Assembly (NCBI RefSeq): GCF_014779655.1 | Contig: NZ_JACXYX010000001.1 | Coordinates: forward strand, 248,001 to 312,000 | DNA length: 64,000 bases | Direction of reading: 5' to 3' | DNA from: Nocardioides ganghwensis | GTDB lineage: Bacteria; Actinomycetota; Actinomycetes; Propionibacteriales; Nocardioidaceae | In this document: piece by piece, positions 54,206-62,888 of the stretch | Layout of the letters: each line of letters starts with the position of its first letter | Numbering within the stretch: position 1 is the first letter of the stretch | Made by a program: the position numbers and the translations under genes | The notes under the pieces: model-generated | What the model was told of the DNA's origin: nothing | The model's database searches: none | What the model saw: only the letters and a program-made list of their open reading frames with translations

Positions 54206-55153
54206 ATGGCACACATCGACGAGGCGCCGCGAGCCACGAAGCCCGGGGAGACGGCCGAGGCGCCGCCGCAGGGCCGGGAGAAGAAGCTGCCCGGGCGCGA
54301 CCGCTTCACCGTCGTCACGATGGTGACCATCCCGTTGCTGCTCGTGCTCGGGCTGGTGTGGCTCCCGGCGCTGCTGTCGGTGGTGCTGTCGTTCGGCAAG
54401 TGGAACGGCTTCGGCGACCTCGACACGATCGAGTGGGTCGGCTTCCAGAACTACCGCGACATCGTCACGATCTACCCCGCGTTCTGGCCGGCGATCCAGC
54501 ACAACCTCATCTGGCTGGCGTTCCTGTTCTTCCTGCCCACCCTGTTCGGGATGTTCCTCGCGGTGCTGCTCGACCGCGAGATGCGCGGCAGCCGGATCTA
54601 CCAGACCGCGTTCTACATGCCGGTCGTGCTGTCGCTGGCCCTCATCGGCTTCATCTGGCAGCTCTTCTACTCCCGCGACCAGGGCCTGATCAACGACGTC
54701 TTCGGCTCGCAGGTGGACTGGTACGGCGACCCCGACATCAACCTGTGGGCGGTGCTGGTCGCCACGGCGTGGCGCCACACCGGCTACATCATGCTGATCT
54801 ACCTGGCCGGGCTGAAGGGCGTCGACGCCAGTCTCCGCGAGGCCGCGGCGGTCGACGGCGCCAGCGAGGTGAAGACGTTCTTCCACGTGATCTTCCCGGT
54901 GATGCGCCCGATCAACATGATCGTCATCGTCATCGTCGTGATCGAGTCGCTGCGCGCCTTCGACCTCGTCTGGGTCGTCAACAAGGGCCGCAACGGCCTC
55001 GAGCTGATCGGCGCCCTGGTCGCCCAGAACGTCATCGGCGAGGCGACCAGGTACGGCTTCGGGTCGGCGCTCGCCGTGATCATGATGCTGATCTCGTCGA
55101 TCTTCATCACCGTCTACCTGCGCAACGTCTTCCGTGAGGAGCGTCGAGGATGA
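54206..55153 (+). CDS. Sugar ABC transporter permease, MalF-like
   Basis: 315 residues with six membrane segments. The EAA loop for the ATPase is EAAAVDGASEVKTFFHVIFP. N-terminal 35 residues are soluble. It pairs with the next gene by ATGA overlap. No ATPase gene is encoded in the cluster, so a shared MsiK-type ATPase elsewhere is expected. Confidence 0.92.
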   Translation: MAHIDEAPRATKPGETAEAPPQGREKKLPGRDRFTVVTMVTIPLLLVLGLVWLPALLSVVLSFGKWNGFGDLDTIEWVGFQNYRDIVTIYPAFWPAIQHNLIWLAFLFFLPTLFGMFLAVLLDREMRGSRIYQTAFYMPVVLSLALIGFIWQLFYSRDQGLINDVFGSQVDWYGDPDINLWAVLVATAWRHTGYIMLIYLAGLKGVDASLREAAAVDGASEVKTFFHVIFPVMRPINMIVIVIVVIESLRAFDLVWVVNKGRNGLELIGALVAQNVIGEATRYGFGSALAVIMMLISSIFITVYLRNVFREERRG

Positions 55154-56094
55154 GCACCCAGGCACTCCCGGCATCGACGGGCCCGACCCCGCCGGACGAG
55201 GCAGTGCGGGCCACGCCGCCCAAGCGCGTCGAGGGCGGCGTCATGAGCAAGCCTCGCGGGGTGGTCGTCACGGTGATCGTCGCCCTGCTCGCCCTGGCGT
55301 GGCTCTTCCCGCTGCTGTGGGCGCTGGTGAACTCCTTCCGCGAGTACGAGTACACCCAGGCCAACGGCTACCTGTCGTTCGGCGGGTGGACCACGTCCAA
55401 CTACGAGGAGGCGTGGTCGCGGGGCAACTTCGGGCTGCACATGAAGAACTCGCTGCTCATCACCGTCCCGGCCGTGCTGCTCACCCTGTGGCTGTCCTCG
55501 ATGGTGGCGTTCGTCCTCGCCCGGTTCAGCTTCCGGTTCAACCTGACGATGCTCGGCGTCTTCCTCGCCGCCAACCTGCTCCCGCCGCAGGCGTTGCTGA
55601 TCCCGGTCTTCCGGATGTTCCGGGAGATCCCGCTCCCGCTGTTCATGAGCGACTCCGGCTCGATGCTCAACAGCTTCTGGGCGTTGATCCTGGTCAACAC
55701 CGCGTTCCAGATGGGGTTCTGCACCTTCGTGCTGAGCAACTACATGAAGACGCTGCCCTACGAGATCTACGAGTCCGCCGAGCTCGACGGCGCGAGCGTG
55801 TGGCGCCAGTACTGGCAGCTGACGATGCCGCTCGTACGCCCGGCGCTGGCCGCGCTCGCGACGCTGCAGGTGACGTGGATCTACAACGAGTTCTTCTGGG
55901 CGACGGTGCTGATCCAGCAGGGCAACAAGCTGCCCGTCACCTCGGCGCTCAACAACCTGCGCGGCCAGTTCTTCACCGACACCAACCTCGTCGCGGCCGG
56001 CTCGATCATCGTCGCGCTGCCCGTGCTCGTGGTGTTCTTCGCCCTGCAGAAGCAGTTCGTCTCCGGCCTCACCCTGGGCTCGACGAAGGGCTGA
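55150..56094 (+). CDS. Sugar ABC transporter permease, MalG-like
   Basis: 314 residues with six membrane segments. The EAA loop is ESAELDGASVWRQYWQLTMP. It completes the binding-protein-permease-permease set of a carbohydrate importer (CUT1 type). Overlap with the upstream gene indicates co-translation. Confidence 0.92.
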   Translation: MSTQALPASTGPTPPDEAVRATPPKRVEGGVMSKPRGVVVTVIVALLALAWLFPLLWALVNSFREYEYTQANGYLSFGGWTTSNYEEAWSRGNFGLHMKNSLLITVPAVLLTLWLSSMVAFVLARFSFRFNLTMLGVFLAANLLPPQALLIPVFRMFREIPLPLFMSDSGSMLNSFWALILVNTAFQMGFCTFVLSNYMKTLPYEIYESAELDGASVWRQYWQLTMPLVRPALAALATLQVTWIYNEFFWATVLIQQGNKLPVTSALNNLRGQFFTDTNLVAAGSIIVALPVLVVFFALQKQFVSGLTLGSTKG

Positions 56095-56128
56095 GGCCGG
56101 TCGGGCCGCAGCGTCGTCCGGCGGGCCC

Positions 56129-57286
56129 TCAGCCGGGGGTCCACGGCTCGCTGTTGGCGATGATGCGCTCGACCTCGGCCTTGAGGTGGCGGGCGACCAC
56201 CCGGCACGGCTGCTCGGCGACCTCGATGCCCTCGACCTCGGCGTGGACCGAGCCGATGACGAAGATGTTCTCGTCGTTGAACTCGTTGGCGGGCGCGGTG
56301 TAGTTGAAGCTGCCGGCGACGACGACCTGCTCGTCGATGACCATCAGCTTGTGGTGCAGCTTGCGCAGGCTCGAGAAGACGCCGGAGCGACGCGGCACGA
56401 ACAGCTCGATGTTGTCGTGGACCAGCCACGCGGGAGCGGCCCAGGCGTGGGCGGCCTGGGTCCGGTCCACGACGCCGCGCACCTTCATGCCGCCGCGGGC
56501 CAGGGCGAGCATCGCGTCGTCGATCCCCGAGGAGCCGGCGAAGGTGAAGATCGCGAAGACGATCTCCTCGGTCCCCTTGAGCATCTGCTTGACGATCTCG
56601 AGCTCCGGCGTGTGGTCGGGAGCGAAGAGCACCTTCACCGGGACGCCGGCCAGGTCGTAGACCTTCGGCACGTCCCCGTGCAGCCCGCGGCCGAACGAGC
56701 CGGCCCGCAGCTGCTCCACCTCGGAGAGGTACTGGCGGCACACGAAGGCACTGCGGAAGACGAAGACGTGGTTGAGGTTGCGGTGGGTGTCGGTCAGGGT
56801 GAAGTTCGCCGACCCCGACAGCAGGGCCGAGGTCGGCCGGGCGCGGCCGTCGTAGTCGCGCAGCACGAACTTCTGGTGGAAGATCCGCGGGTTGTAGTCG
56901 CCGCGCACCTGCACGTCGGAGCGCAGCAGCGCGGCGAGGATCCGGCGGTTCTCCGCGAGCTCGGTGTCGTCCTCCAGCCACTGCACGCGGTGCAGCGCCT
57001 CGGCGGCGGTCTCGCCCGGTCGCGGGACCGGTGCCTTCGGGGGGTCGCCGACGAGGGGGGAGCGCAGGTAGTCCTGCTCGAGGAACAGCTCGACCCGTAC
57101 GCCGCGCCAGCTCGCGTCGACGAGGGCCTGGGCGATGGCCGGGCTGTCGAGCTCCTGCACGGCCACGCTGAGGGTGGACCGGGCGCCGGCGACGAAGTCG
57201 GTGATCACCGCCTCGAGGTCGTCGGCGGCCCCGAGCTCGGTCGGGCCGACGTACGCCTCGATCCTGCCGTCCGCGAACACCGCCAT
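56129..57286 (-). CDS. Phospholipase D-like protein with two HKD motifs
   Basis: 385 residues. HKD1 is H137-x-K139-x4-D144 followed by GSANFT (158-163). HKD2 is H311-x-K313-x4-D318 followed by GSFNYT (325-330) and conserved E335/N339. Both halves are complete, so the protein should be active in a single chain. PLD-fold enzymes can be phospholipases or nucleases; the GS(F/A)N(Y/F)T loops occur in both. There is no signal peptide. It starts 34 bases after the CHAT gene stop on the same strand and is probably co-transcribed with it. Confidence 0.85.
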   Translation of the reverse strand: MAVFADGRIEAYVGPTELGAADDLEAVITDFVAGARSTLSVAVQELDSPAIAQALVDASWRGVRVELFLEQDYLRSPLVGDPPKAPVPRPGETAAEALHRVQWLEDDTELAENRRILAALLRSDVQVRGDYNPRIFHQKFVLRDYDGRARPTSALLSGSANFTLTDTHRNLNHVFVFRSAFVCRQYLSEVEQLRAGSFGRGLHGDVPKVYDLAGVPVKVLFAPDHTPELEIVKQMLKGTEEIVFAIFTFAGSSGIDDAMLALARGGMKVRGVVDRTQAAHAWAAPAWLVHDNIELFVPRRSGVFSSLRKLHHKLMVIDEQVVVAGSFNYTAPANEFNDENIFVIGSVHAEVEGIEVAEQPCRVVARHLKAEVERIIANSEPWTPG

Positions 57287-57319
57287 GCCGTCCTCACCCC
57301 ACCCCGGTCGTGACGCGCC

Positions 57320-60300
57320 TCATCGCAGCTCGTCCGTGACGACGACCAGCAGCTGCTCCCGGGCCAGGTGGCCGGGAGGCAGCAGCCGCTGGAGCAGCTC
57401 GAGGTAGTCCGTGACCGATGCCCGCTCGCGCTCGCTGACGCCCTTGCGGAACGCGTCGCGGTAGGCGTCGGTCAGGTCGAAGACGCCGGAGGTGAAGGCC
57501 GCCAGCTCCTTGGCGGTCGGCTGCCTGCCCACCGGGGTCCTCAGCAGGGCGTCGACCAGGAGGCAGTCCGCCGCCGCGAGCTGGGCGAACGGCTTCGGGG
57601 ACCAGCGCTCCCTCCGCGCGTTCCGCAGCAGCTCGGTCACCGTGTCGAGGTCCTGCTCGGTGGTGCCGGCGACCGTGCCGTCCCGTTGCTGGCGGAGCCA
57701 CCGCAGGGTGACCTCGCCGAGCCTGCAGTAGCGGTCCTGGCGTCGCGCCCGCTCGTACGCCGTGGTGGCCCGCTCGAACGCGAGGTGTGCGCGCGCGAGC
57801 GCCGCGGGGTCCTCCGGGTCGATCCAGAGGCGGTGCAGCTCGAAGTTCGCCGTCAGCTTGAGGCGCTCCGGAGCCTGGGTGACCGCCTCGTCGTCACGTA
57901 CGGGGCGTCCCAGCCCGTTCATGGTGCGGATGACCCGCTCCGCCTTGGCGAAGCTCCGCTCGGCAGCGGTCTTCTGCGACTTGCGGGCGTGCTCCGCGCC
58001 GAGCCGGACGTACGCCGAGACCAGCTGGTCGACGACGTTGAGCGCGGCCACCGAGCTCCAGGTCTCGAGGGCGTCCTGGAAGGAGGAGATCGCCCGCGCG
58101 TACGAGCCGAGGTTGCGCCAGACCTCGCCCACGGTCTGCTGGACCTCGCCGTCGATCCAGGCCTGGGGCGCGCCGCTGAGCGCCGCCTCGAGGTCGGCGG
58201 TGATCCGCTTGACGGCCCTGGCCCGCAGGTCGGGGTCGGCCGGGAGCCGGGAGGACTGCCGGGCGAGCGAGTCGAGCCACTCCCGCACGGCCTTGGGGTT
58301 GGTGAGGTCGAGCTCGCGGGTCGCCGGCGGCAGGCCCTGGATCTTCATCGCTGGAGGGCCGTAGACCTGGTAGGCGCCCCAGGTCGAGGTGTTCCTGTGC
58401 TCCTTGAGCACGACCTTGCGAGCGGTCAGGGTGGCGGGTCCCAGGTCCCGACCCGAGAGGAACTCGTCGTAGAAGGTGCCGGCGAACGTGGCGGCCGCGT
58501 CGTCCGCCACCGCCCACCCGGCTGCCACGACCGCCCGCACCCCGTTGTCGATGAGCTGGCGGGAGATGCCGGCGGCGAAGCGGTCGGGACGCCAGTCCCG
58601 GCGCTCCCACGGGAGGGCAGGCTGCCCGGGCGCCATCGGGGCCAGGGCTGTGGCGAGGTGGCAGCAGTTGAGGAACACCAGGTCCGGCGTCGTCTGCAGC
58701 TGCTGGATCTCGAGCGCCGTGAGGCGGTCGTGCTCCCCGATGATCACGCCGGGCCGTCCCGTGGTGTCGCCGTGCGCTGCGAGGTGGATGATCCGGTAGT
58801 CGTGGGCGAACAGGGCGTCCAGGATGCTCGTGGTGCAGACCGAGTCGTCGTCGTCGGACGCCGAGATCTGCCGCTCGACCTCGTAGCCGTGCGCCTCGAG
58901 CGACGCGGCGACGCGGTTGGCCTCCAGCCGGGCGCCGGGCAGCGGGGGCCAGCCGCGAGCCCGCGGGTCGCCGATGACCAGGGCGCGACTGCCCGAGGCG
59001 GGCCGGACCCACTGCCTGAACGTGCTCGTCTCCAGCCGGCGGATGATGCCGACCTCGGCGGCGAGGGGGACGATCGTGTCGTCGTACGACCGGGTGGCGA
59101 GCATCTCGAGGGGCAGGCTCGCGGCGTGCGCGTCGAGGATGAACATGATGTTGTCGCTGGGTCGTCCCTGGCCCTTCATGTGGAGCGGCACGAGGAGCTC
59201 GTACAACGTGTTGTGCGTCTGCCGCGCCGGCTCGATGTCGCCCTGGATGGAGGTCCTGATGACCTGGTCGATGACCCGTCGCTGCGCGGAGGTCACCGTG
59301 GTCTCCGCGCCCGCGCTGCGACCCACCTCCGTGAACGTCAGCTGCACGAGGTCGTCGTCGGCCGCCGGCGGCTGCGGTGGCGCCTCGCCCGGCTCGAGCA
59401 GGGTCGCGGACGCCGACGCGGTCACCTTGATGGTGCGCCACCGGTCGTCGAGGTAGCCCGCGGTGCTCCCCTTCCGGCCGCCCACGCCGACCTGGAGCGC
59501 GGTGACCACCTGGAGGACGTCCTCGTCGGTGCTCCCGTCGCTCTGGGCGAGGTTGGTCGCGGCCTGGAGCGCCAGGACGGCACGGTCCTCGTAGAGCTCG
59601 ATGAGCTGCAGGGAGCCCACCACCGGCGGGCTGGCCCAGGCGTCGGGCCGGTTGTCGTCGGGGGTCTGCTGCAGGTCACGCAGCTTGCGGTTGGCGCGGC
59701 GTACGCCGGTGATGACGGCGTTGACGGCCGTCTCGATGGGGAGTGCGCCCGATCCCACCGTCCCGGCGAGCACGCACGAGATCTCGAAGCCGCGGTGCTC
59801 CTGCAGGTGCGCCTGCCGGGCGACCGGCCCGACGTGCACGTTGGCCGCGGCGAGTCGCAGCACGGCCTGGGTGACGCCGGTGGTCAGCTGGCCCGGCGTC
59901 ACCTCGCCCGGGGCCCCCAGGCCGATCACCGCCGCGGCCGCACCCTCCAGGTCCGGTCCGGTGAACAGCTGGAGGGTGCCGGCCGGTCCCGGGTACTGCC
60001 CCAGGATCCGGTGCGTCGACAGTGCCCCGTCGAGGCGCTGGTCCAGCGCCTTCTCGGCCCCGCCGATCGGCGTGCCGTCCTGGGCGCCGACGATCCAGGG
60101 GCCGTCCCCGACGCGGAGGTCTCCGTGGGTGACCCGCACCAGCAGGCTGACCGGCTGGGGGCCGGGGACCGTGCGGATGCCGAGGGCCATGCGTGCCAGC
60201 TCGTCGGCGGTGGGGAACAGCAGCTCCCGCTCCGGCTCCGGGTGGGGCGCCGGAGCCGGTGGCGACGCGCTCGGCTGCCCGGCCACGAGCCCGACCGGGC

Positions 60301-62611
60301 TGCGGCCCTGCACGAGGCGCCGAAGGTCCTGGAGCACCTCCGGGCTGGTGAGGATCGAGCCCGCCGGCGCCCGGCTCAGGTAGTGCTGGCACGGCAGGGT
60401 CAGATGACCGTGGCCGGCGTGCACGTTGTCGTGGACGCACACGAAGAGGGGAGGCTCGACCTCCCAGGGGTGGATGAGCGAGAGTCCCTCGCTCCTGACC
60501 CGGAAGGCCTCGAGGGCGGCCAGCTGCTCGCCCACCGCTCGCGGCTCGGTCTCGCCGTCGACCAGCGCGAGCGTCCTGGTCAGGTCGTCCTGCCCGGCGG
60601 CCCGTCGTGCCATGCCCCTGCGCTCCTCGAACGGAGGGTCGAGGAGGACGGGCCGCAGGCCGGTGCCCGCACACGCCTCGAGGGCGAGCAGCGCGCCCAC
60701 CCCGTGACCGAGCACCAGGCAGTCGGCCGCGTTCCCGGGCTCGCCGTCGACCGACTCCGACAGGCCGGTGAGGGCCGCACGGAGCTGGGCGGCGGAGTCG
60801 CTGAGCGGCAGGCGCCAGTCGTACGGGAAGGCGCGCACCACGAACGTGTGGCGCATCACCTCCACGAGGTCGTCGTACGGCGACACCAGGACGTCGGGCG
60901 TGGGCTCGACGAGGCCCGGCACGTCGTCGTCGTCCACCGGGTCCGGGGTGAGGACGGAGGTCACGCCCCGACGTGCGATCGCGCCCGGGGCGGGCCAGAT
61001 CGTCCGCTCCGCCTCGCTCGCCGAGTGGAGCACCGACCCCATCAGGTCGGGCACGATCACCAGGGTCGGGCCGTGGACGGCGTCGCCGCGACGACGGCTG
61101 GACGGAGCGGGCCTGTCCTCGGCGGCGGCCGGGACGGCTCCACGCGCTCCCCGAGGTCCGGGCACGGTCTCCGTGGGCACGAGGGCCGTGCGGATGGCCT
61201 CGCGGGAGCTCGGCGTCCGGAAGTAGCCGAAGTGGGTGTGGTCGGAGCTGCGGAAGAGCTCCGCCCGCATGTCGGCCCGGGGCATGCCGCCGTCCATGGC
61301 GCTGGTGTTGACGACCAGGTCGTGGTCGCCCTCGAAGAACAGGGTGGGCAGCGCCAGGGCGATCTTGCCGAGGAGCCCCTTCGACTCCAGGTCGCCCTTC
61401 ACCGCGAACAGTCCGTCGGCGACCGGGTGCTCCACGCCCGCGAGGGTGGCGACGAGTGCGGACTCCGGCACCATGCACTCCAGCCCGGGGACCGCGCGCA
61501 CGTCGAGACGCTGCTCCAGCAGGACGAGCACCACCTTCTTCACCACGCTGAGGACTCCGGCCGCGTCCAGCCCGGGCACCAGCTTGAGGGCGTTGAAGAA
61601 GTAGCTGGCCCACTTGTCGACCTTGCGCGAGGCCAGGATCGTGCCGCGCGCCGGGCACGCGACGCGCACGAACCGCTCGACCCGGATCCCCTTGCCCTGC
61701 ACGAGCTCGGTGAGCTCGGCCCACGCCGCGACGTCGGGGTGCGTCTCCTGCTTGCGGCGGTCGTAGGCCTGCGTCGAGGGGGCGCCCTGTGCGGCGCAGC
61801 TGAGGACCTCGCCGACCAGGCCGCCCCGCGAGTGGCTCAGCATGTGCACGCGGGCGCCCTCGGGCAGGGCCTGTGCCAGGACGACCGCGTTCTCGACCGG
61901 CGTGAGCCCCAGGGTCGGGTGCTCGAGCGCGACCAGCCGGTCGTCGTAGCTCCCCAGCATGGCGTCCCAGTCGGTGTGGTCCCGGGCGAGCAGGCCGCCG
62001 AAGGACGCCTCGGTGTTCGAGAACGTCCCGTGCAGCAGGACCAGGAACGGGTCCCCGGCCGCGTCGAGGTCCTGCACGAGGCTGTCCGGGCCGAGACGCA
62101 GGTCGTGACCCACCCGGTGCACCCCCCGTACGCGCGGATGACCGCGGTCCGGGCTGGTGCTCGGCCGGTCGAGCCTGCCGGTCAGGGCTCGCACCGTGGC
62201 CCGGGCGGCCGGCTGCAGCAGCATGTCGAGTCCCCAGTCCGCCACCCCCCGCCCGAGGCCGGCCAGGTCGCTGTCGATCGTGCTCTGCACGACCTCGCGG
62301 ATCGCCGTACCCGTACCACGGGTGACGGAGGGGACGGCCAGGTCGAGGCGACCGCCTCGCGAGCGCGCCTCGTCCCGGGCGGACTCGGCCGTCCAGAACG
62401 TGGTGACGCCGTTGGTGTCGGTGATCTCGAGGAAGTGGCCCTCGTCGACCTCGAGCTCGATCTCCTGGCCGCCCGAACGCGCGGCGACCGTGGTGTTGAC
62501 CCGGGTGACGACGCGGTAGCCGATGTCATCGAGGACCGTGGCGACCGCGTCCTCCCGGGCCCCGGGGTCGGCAGGCAGGATCTCCCCCCGAACCGTCAGC
62601 CTCTCGACCAT
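57320..62611 (-). CDS. Very large protein: alpha/beta hydrolase - LCAT-like hydrolase - CHAT protease - helical repeats
   Basis: 1763 residues; ATG at 62611 with GGGGGAGGA upstream. (1) residues about 1-140, a small N-terminal unit; (2) about 185-480, an alpha/beta hydrolase with HGTFSN (194-199), nucleophile S261 in SHSRGG, D429-H430-D431 and H458; (3) about 515-770, an LCAT/PDAT-like fold (PDLMGS, FPYDWRLP), with the nucleophile Ser replaced (GHGVG 635-639), so probably inactive; (4) about 815-1060, a domain resembling the N-terminus of leucine aminopeptidase-type proteins; (5) about 1130-1425, a CHAT caspase-like protease with H1280 (AAHGD) and C1317 (FLNCCHLA), both intact; (6) about 1485-1640, TPR-like helices. 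CHAT proteases elsewhere act in programmed cell death and defence. The whole is cytoplasmic. Confidence 0.85.
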   Translation of the reverse strand: MVERLTVRGEILPADPGAREDAVATVLDDIGYRVVTRVNTTVAARSGGQEIELEVDEGHFLEITDTNGVTTFWTAESARDEARSRGGRLDLAVPSVTRGTGTAIREVVQSTIDSDLAGLGRGVADWGLDMLLQPAARATVRALTGRLDRPSTSPDRGHPRVRGVHRVGHDLRLGPDSLVQDLDAAGDPFLVLLHGTFSNTEASFGGLLARDHTDWDAMLGSYDDRLVALEHPTLGLTPVENAVVLAQALPEGARVHMLSHSRGGLVGEVLSCAAQGAPSTQAYDRRKQETHPDVAAWAELTELVQGKGIRVERFVRVACPARGTILASRKVDKWASYFFNALKLVPGLDAAGVLSVVKKVVLVLLEQRLDVRAVPGLECMVPESALVATLAGVEHPVADGLFAVKGDLESKGLLGKIALALPTLFFEGDHDLVVNTSAMDGGMPRADMRAELFRSSDHTHFGYFRTPSSREAIRTALVPTETVPGPRGARGAVPAAAEDRPAPSSRRRGDAVHGPTLVIVPDLMGSVLHSASEAERTIWPAPGAIARRGVTSVLTPDPVDDDDVPGLVEPTPDVLVSPYDDLVEVMRHTFVVRAFPYDWRLPLSDSAAQLRAALTGLSESVDGEPGNAADCLVLGHGVGALLALEACAGTGLRPVLLDPPFEERRGMARRAAGQDDLTRTLALVDGETEPRAVGEQLAALEAFRVRSEGLSLIHPWEVEPPLFVCVHDNVHAGHGHLTLPCQHYLSRAPAGSILTSPEVLQDLRRLVQGRSPVGLVAGQPSASPPAPAPHPEPERELLFPTADELARMALGIRTVPGPQPVSLLVRVTHGDLRVGDGPWIVGAQDGTPIGGAEKALDQRLDGALSTHRILGQYPGPAGTLQLFTGPDLEGAAAAVIGLGAPGEVTPGQLTTGVTQAVLRLAAANVHVGPVARQAHLQEHRGFEISCVLAGTVGSGALPIETAVNAVITGVRRANRKLRDLQQTPDDNRPDAWASPPVVGSLQLIELYEDRAVLALQAATNLAQSDGSTDEDVLQVVTALQVGVGGRKGSTAGYLDDRWRTIKVTASASATLLEPGEAPPQPPAADDDLVQLTFTEVGRSAGAETTVTSAQRRVIDQVIRTSIQGDIEPARQTHNTLYELLVPLHMKGQGRPSDNIMFILDAHAASLPLEMLATRSYDDTIVPLAAEVGIIRRLETSTFRQWVRPASGSRALVIGDPRARGWPPLPGARLEANRVAASLEAHGYEVERQISASDDDDSVCTTSILDALFAHDYRIIHLAAHGDTTGRPGVIIGEHDRLTALEIQQLQTTPDLVFLNCCHLATALAPMAPGQPALPWERRDWRPDRFAAGISRQLIDNGVRAVVAAGWAVADDAAATFAGTFYDEFLSGRDLGPATLTARKVVLKEHRNTSTWGAYQVYGPPAMKIQGLPPATRELDLTNPKAVREWLDSLARQSSRLPADPDLRARAVKRITADLEAALSGAPQAWIDGEVQQTVGEVWRNLGSYARAISSFQDALETWSSVAALNVVDQLVSAYVRLGAEHARKSQKTAAERSFAKAERVIRTMNGLGRPVRDDEAVTQAPERLKLTANFELHRLWIDPEDPAALARAHLAFERATTAYERARRQDRYCRLGEVTLRWLRQQRDGTVAGTTEQDLDTVTELLRNARRERWSPKPFAQLAAADCLLVDALLRTPVGRQPTAKELAAFTSGVFDLTDAYRDAFRKGVSERERASVTDYLELLQRLLPPGHLAREQLLVVVTDELR

Positions 62612-62790
62612 GGATCCTCCCCCTGAGCGCACTCGCACGACGTCGGCGGGACGGGGGACCCGGCCTCGCCGGTGTCGACGGGCTCTGCCGGACACGGAGG
62701 CCCGAGACGTGAACGGCCGTCCCGTCCACGGTCCTCCCGCCGCACCCGCCTGACAACAGCGCGCTCGCCGCGGTCTGGACCAGCGCCGGC

Positions 62791-62812
62791 GAGTCACGCA
62801 GGAGTCACGCAG
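62791..62812. repeat. Tandem 11-bp direct repeat in the CHAT divergent interval
   Basis: GAGTCACGCAG occurs twice in succession (62791-62801 and 62802-62812) in the 277-base interval between the CHAT gene and the divergent unknown gene. The period is one helical turn, which suits a protein binding site. It lies 180-200 bases upstream of the CHAT start and 77 bases before the divergent ATG. Confidence 0.55.
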
Positions 62813-62888
62813 GCGGGCGCACAGTGCCGCGCGGGGGACGGCCGTCCCCCGTCGTCGGCTCGCCCGCGGGGCGGGAGGGAGGCTCGCC

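Noticed and set aside
57368..62626. A very long open frame on the plus strand opposite the CHAT gene
   Set aside because: Its translation is Arg/Gly/Val/His-rich with no domain motifs, while the minus-strand frame has clear hydrolase and CHAT motifs. It is an effect of high-GC codon structure.
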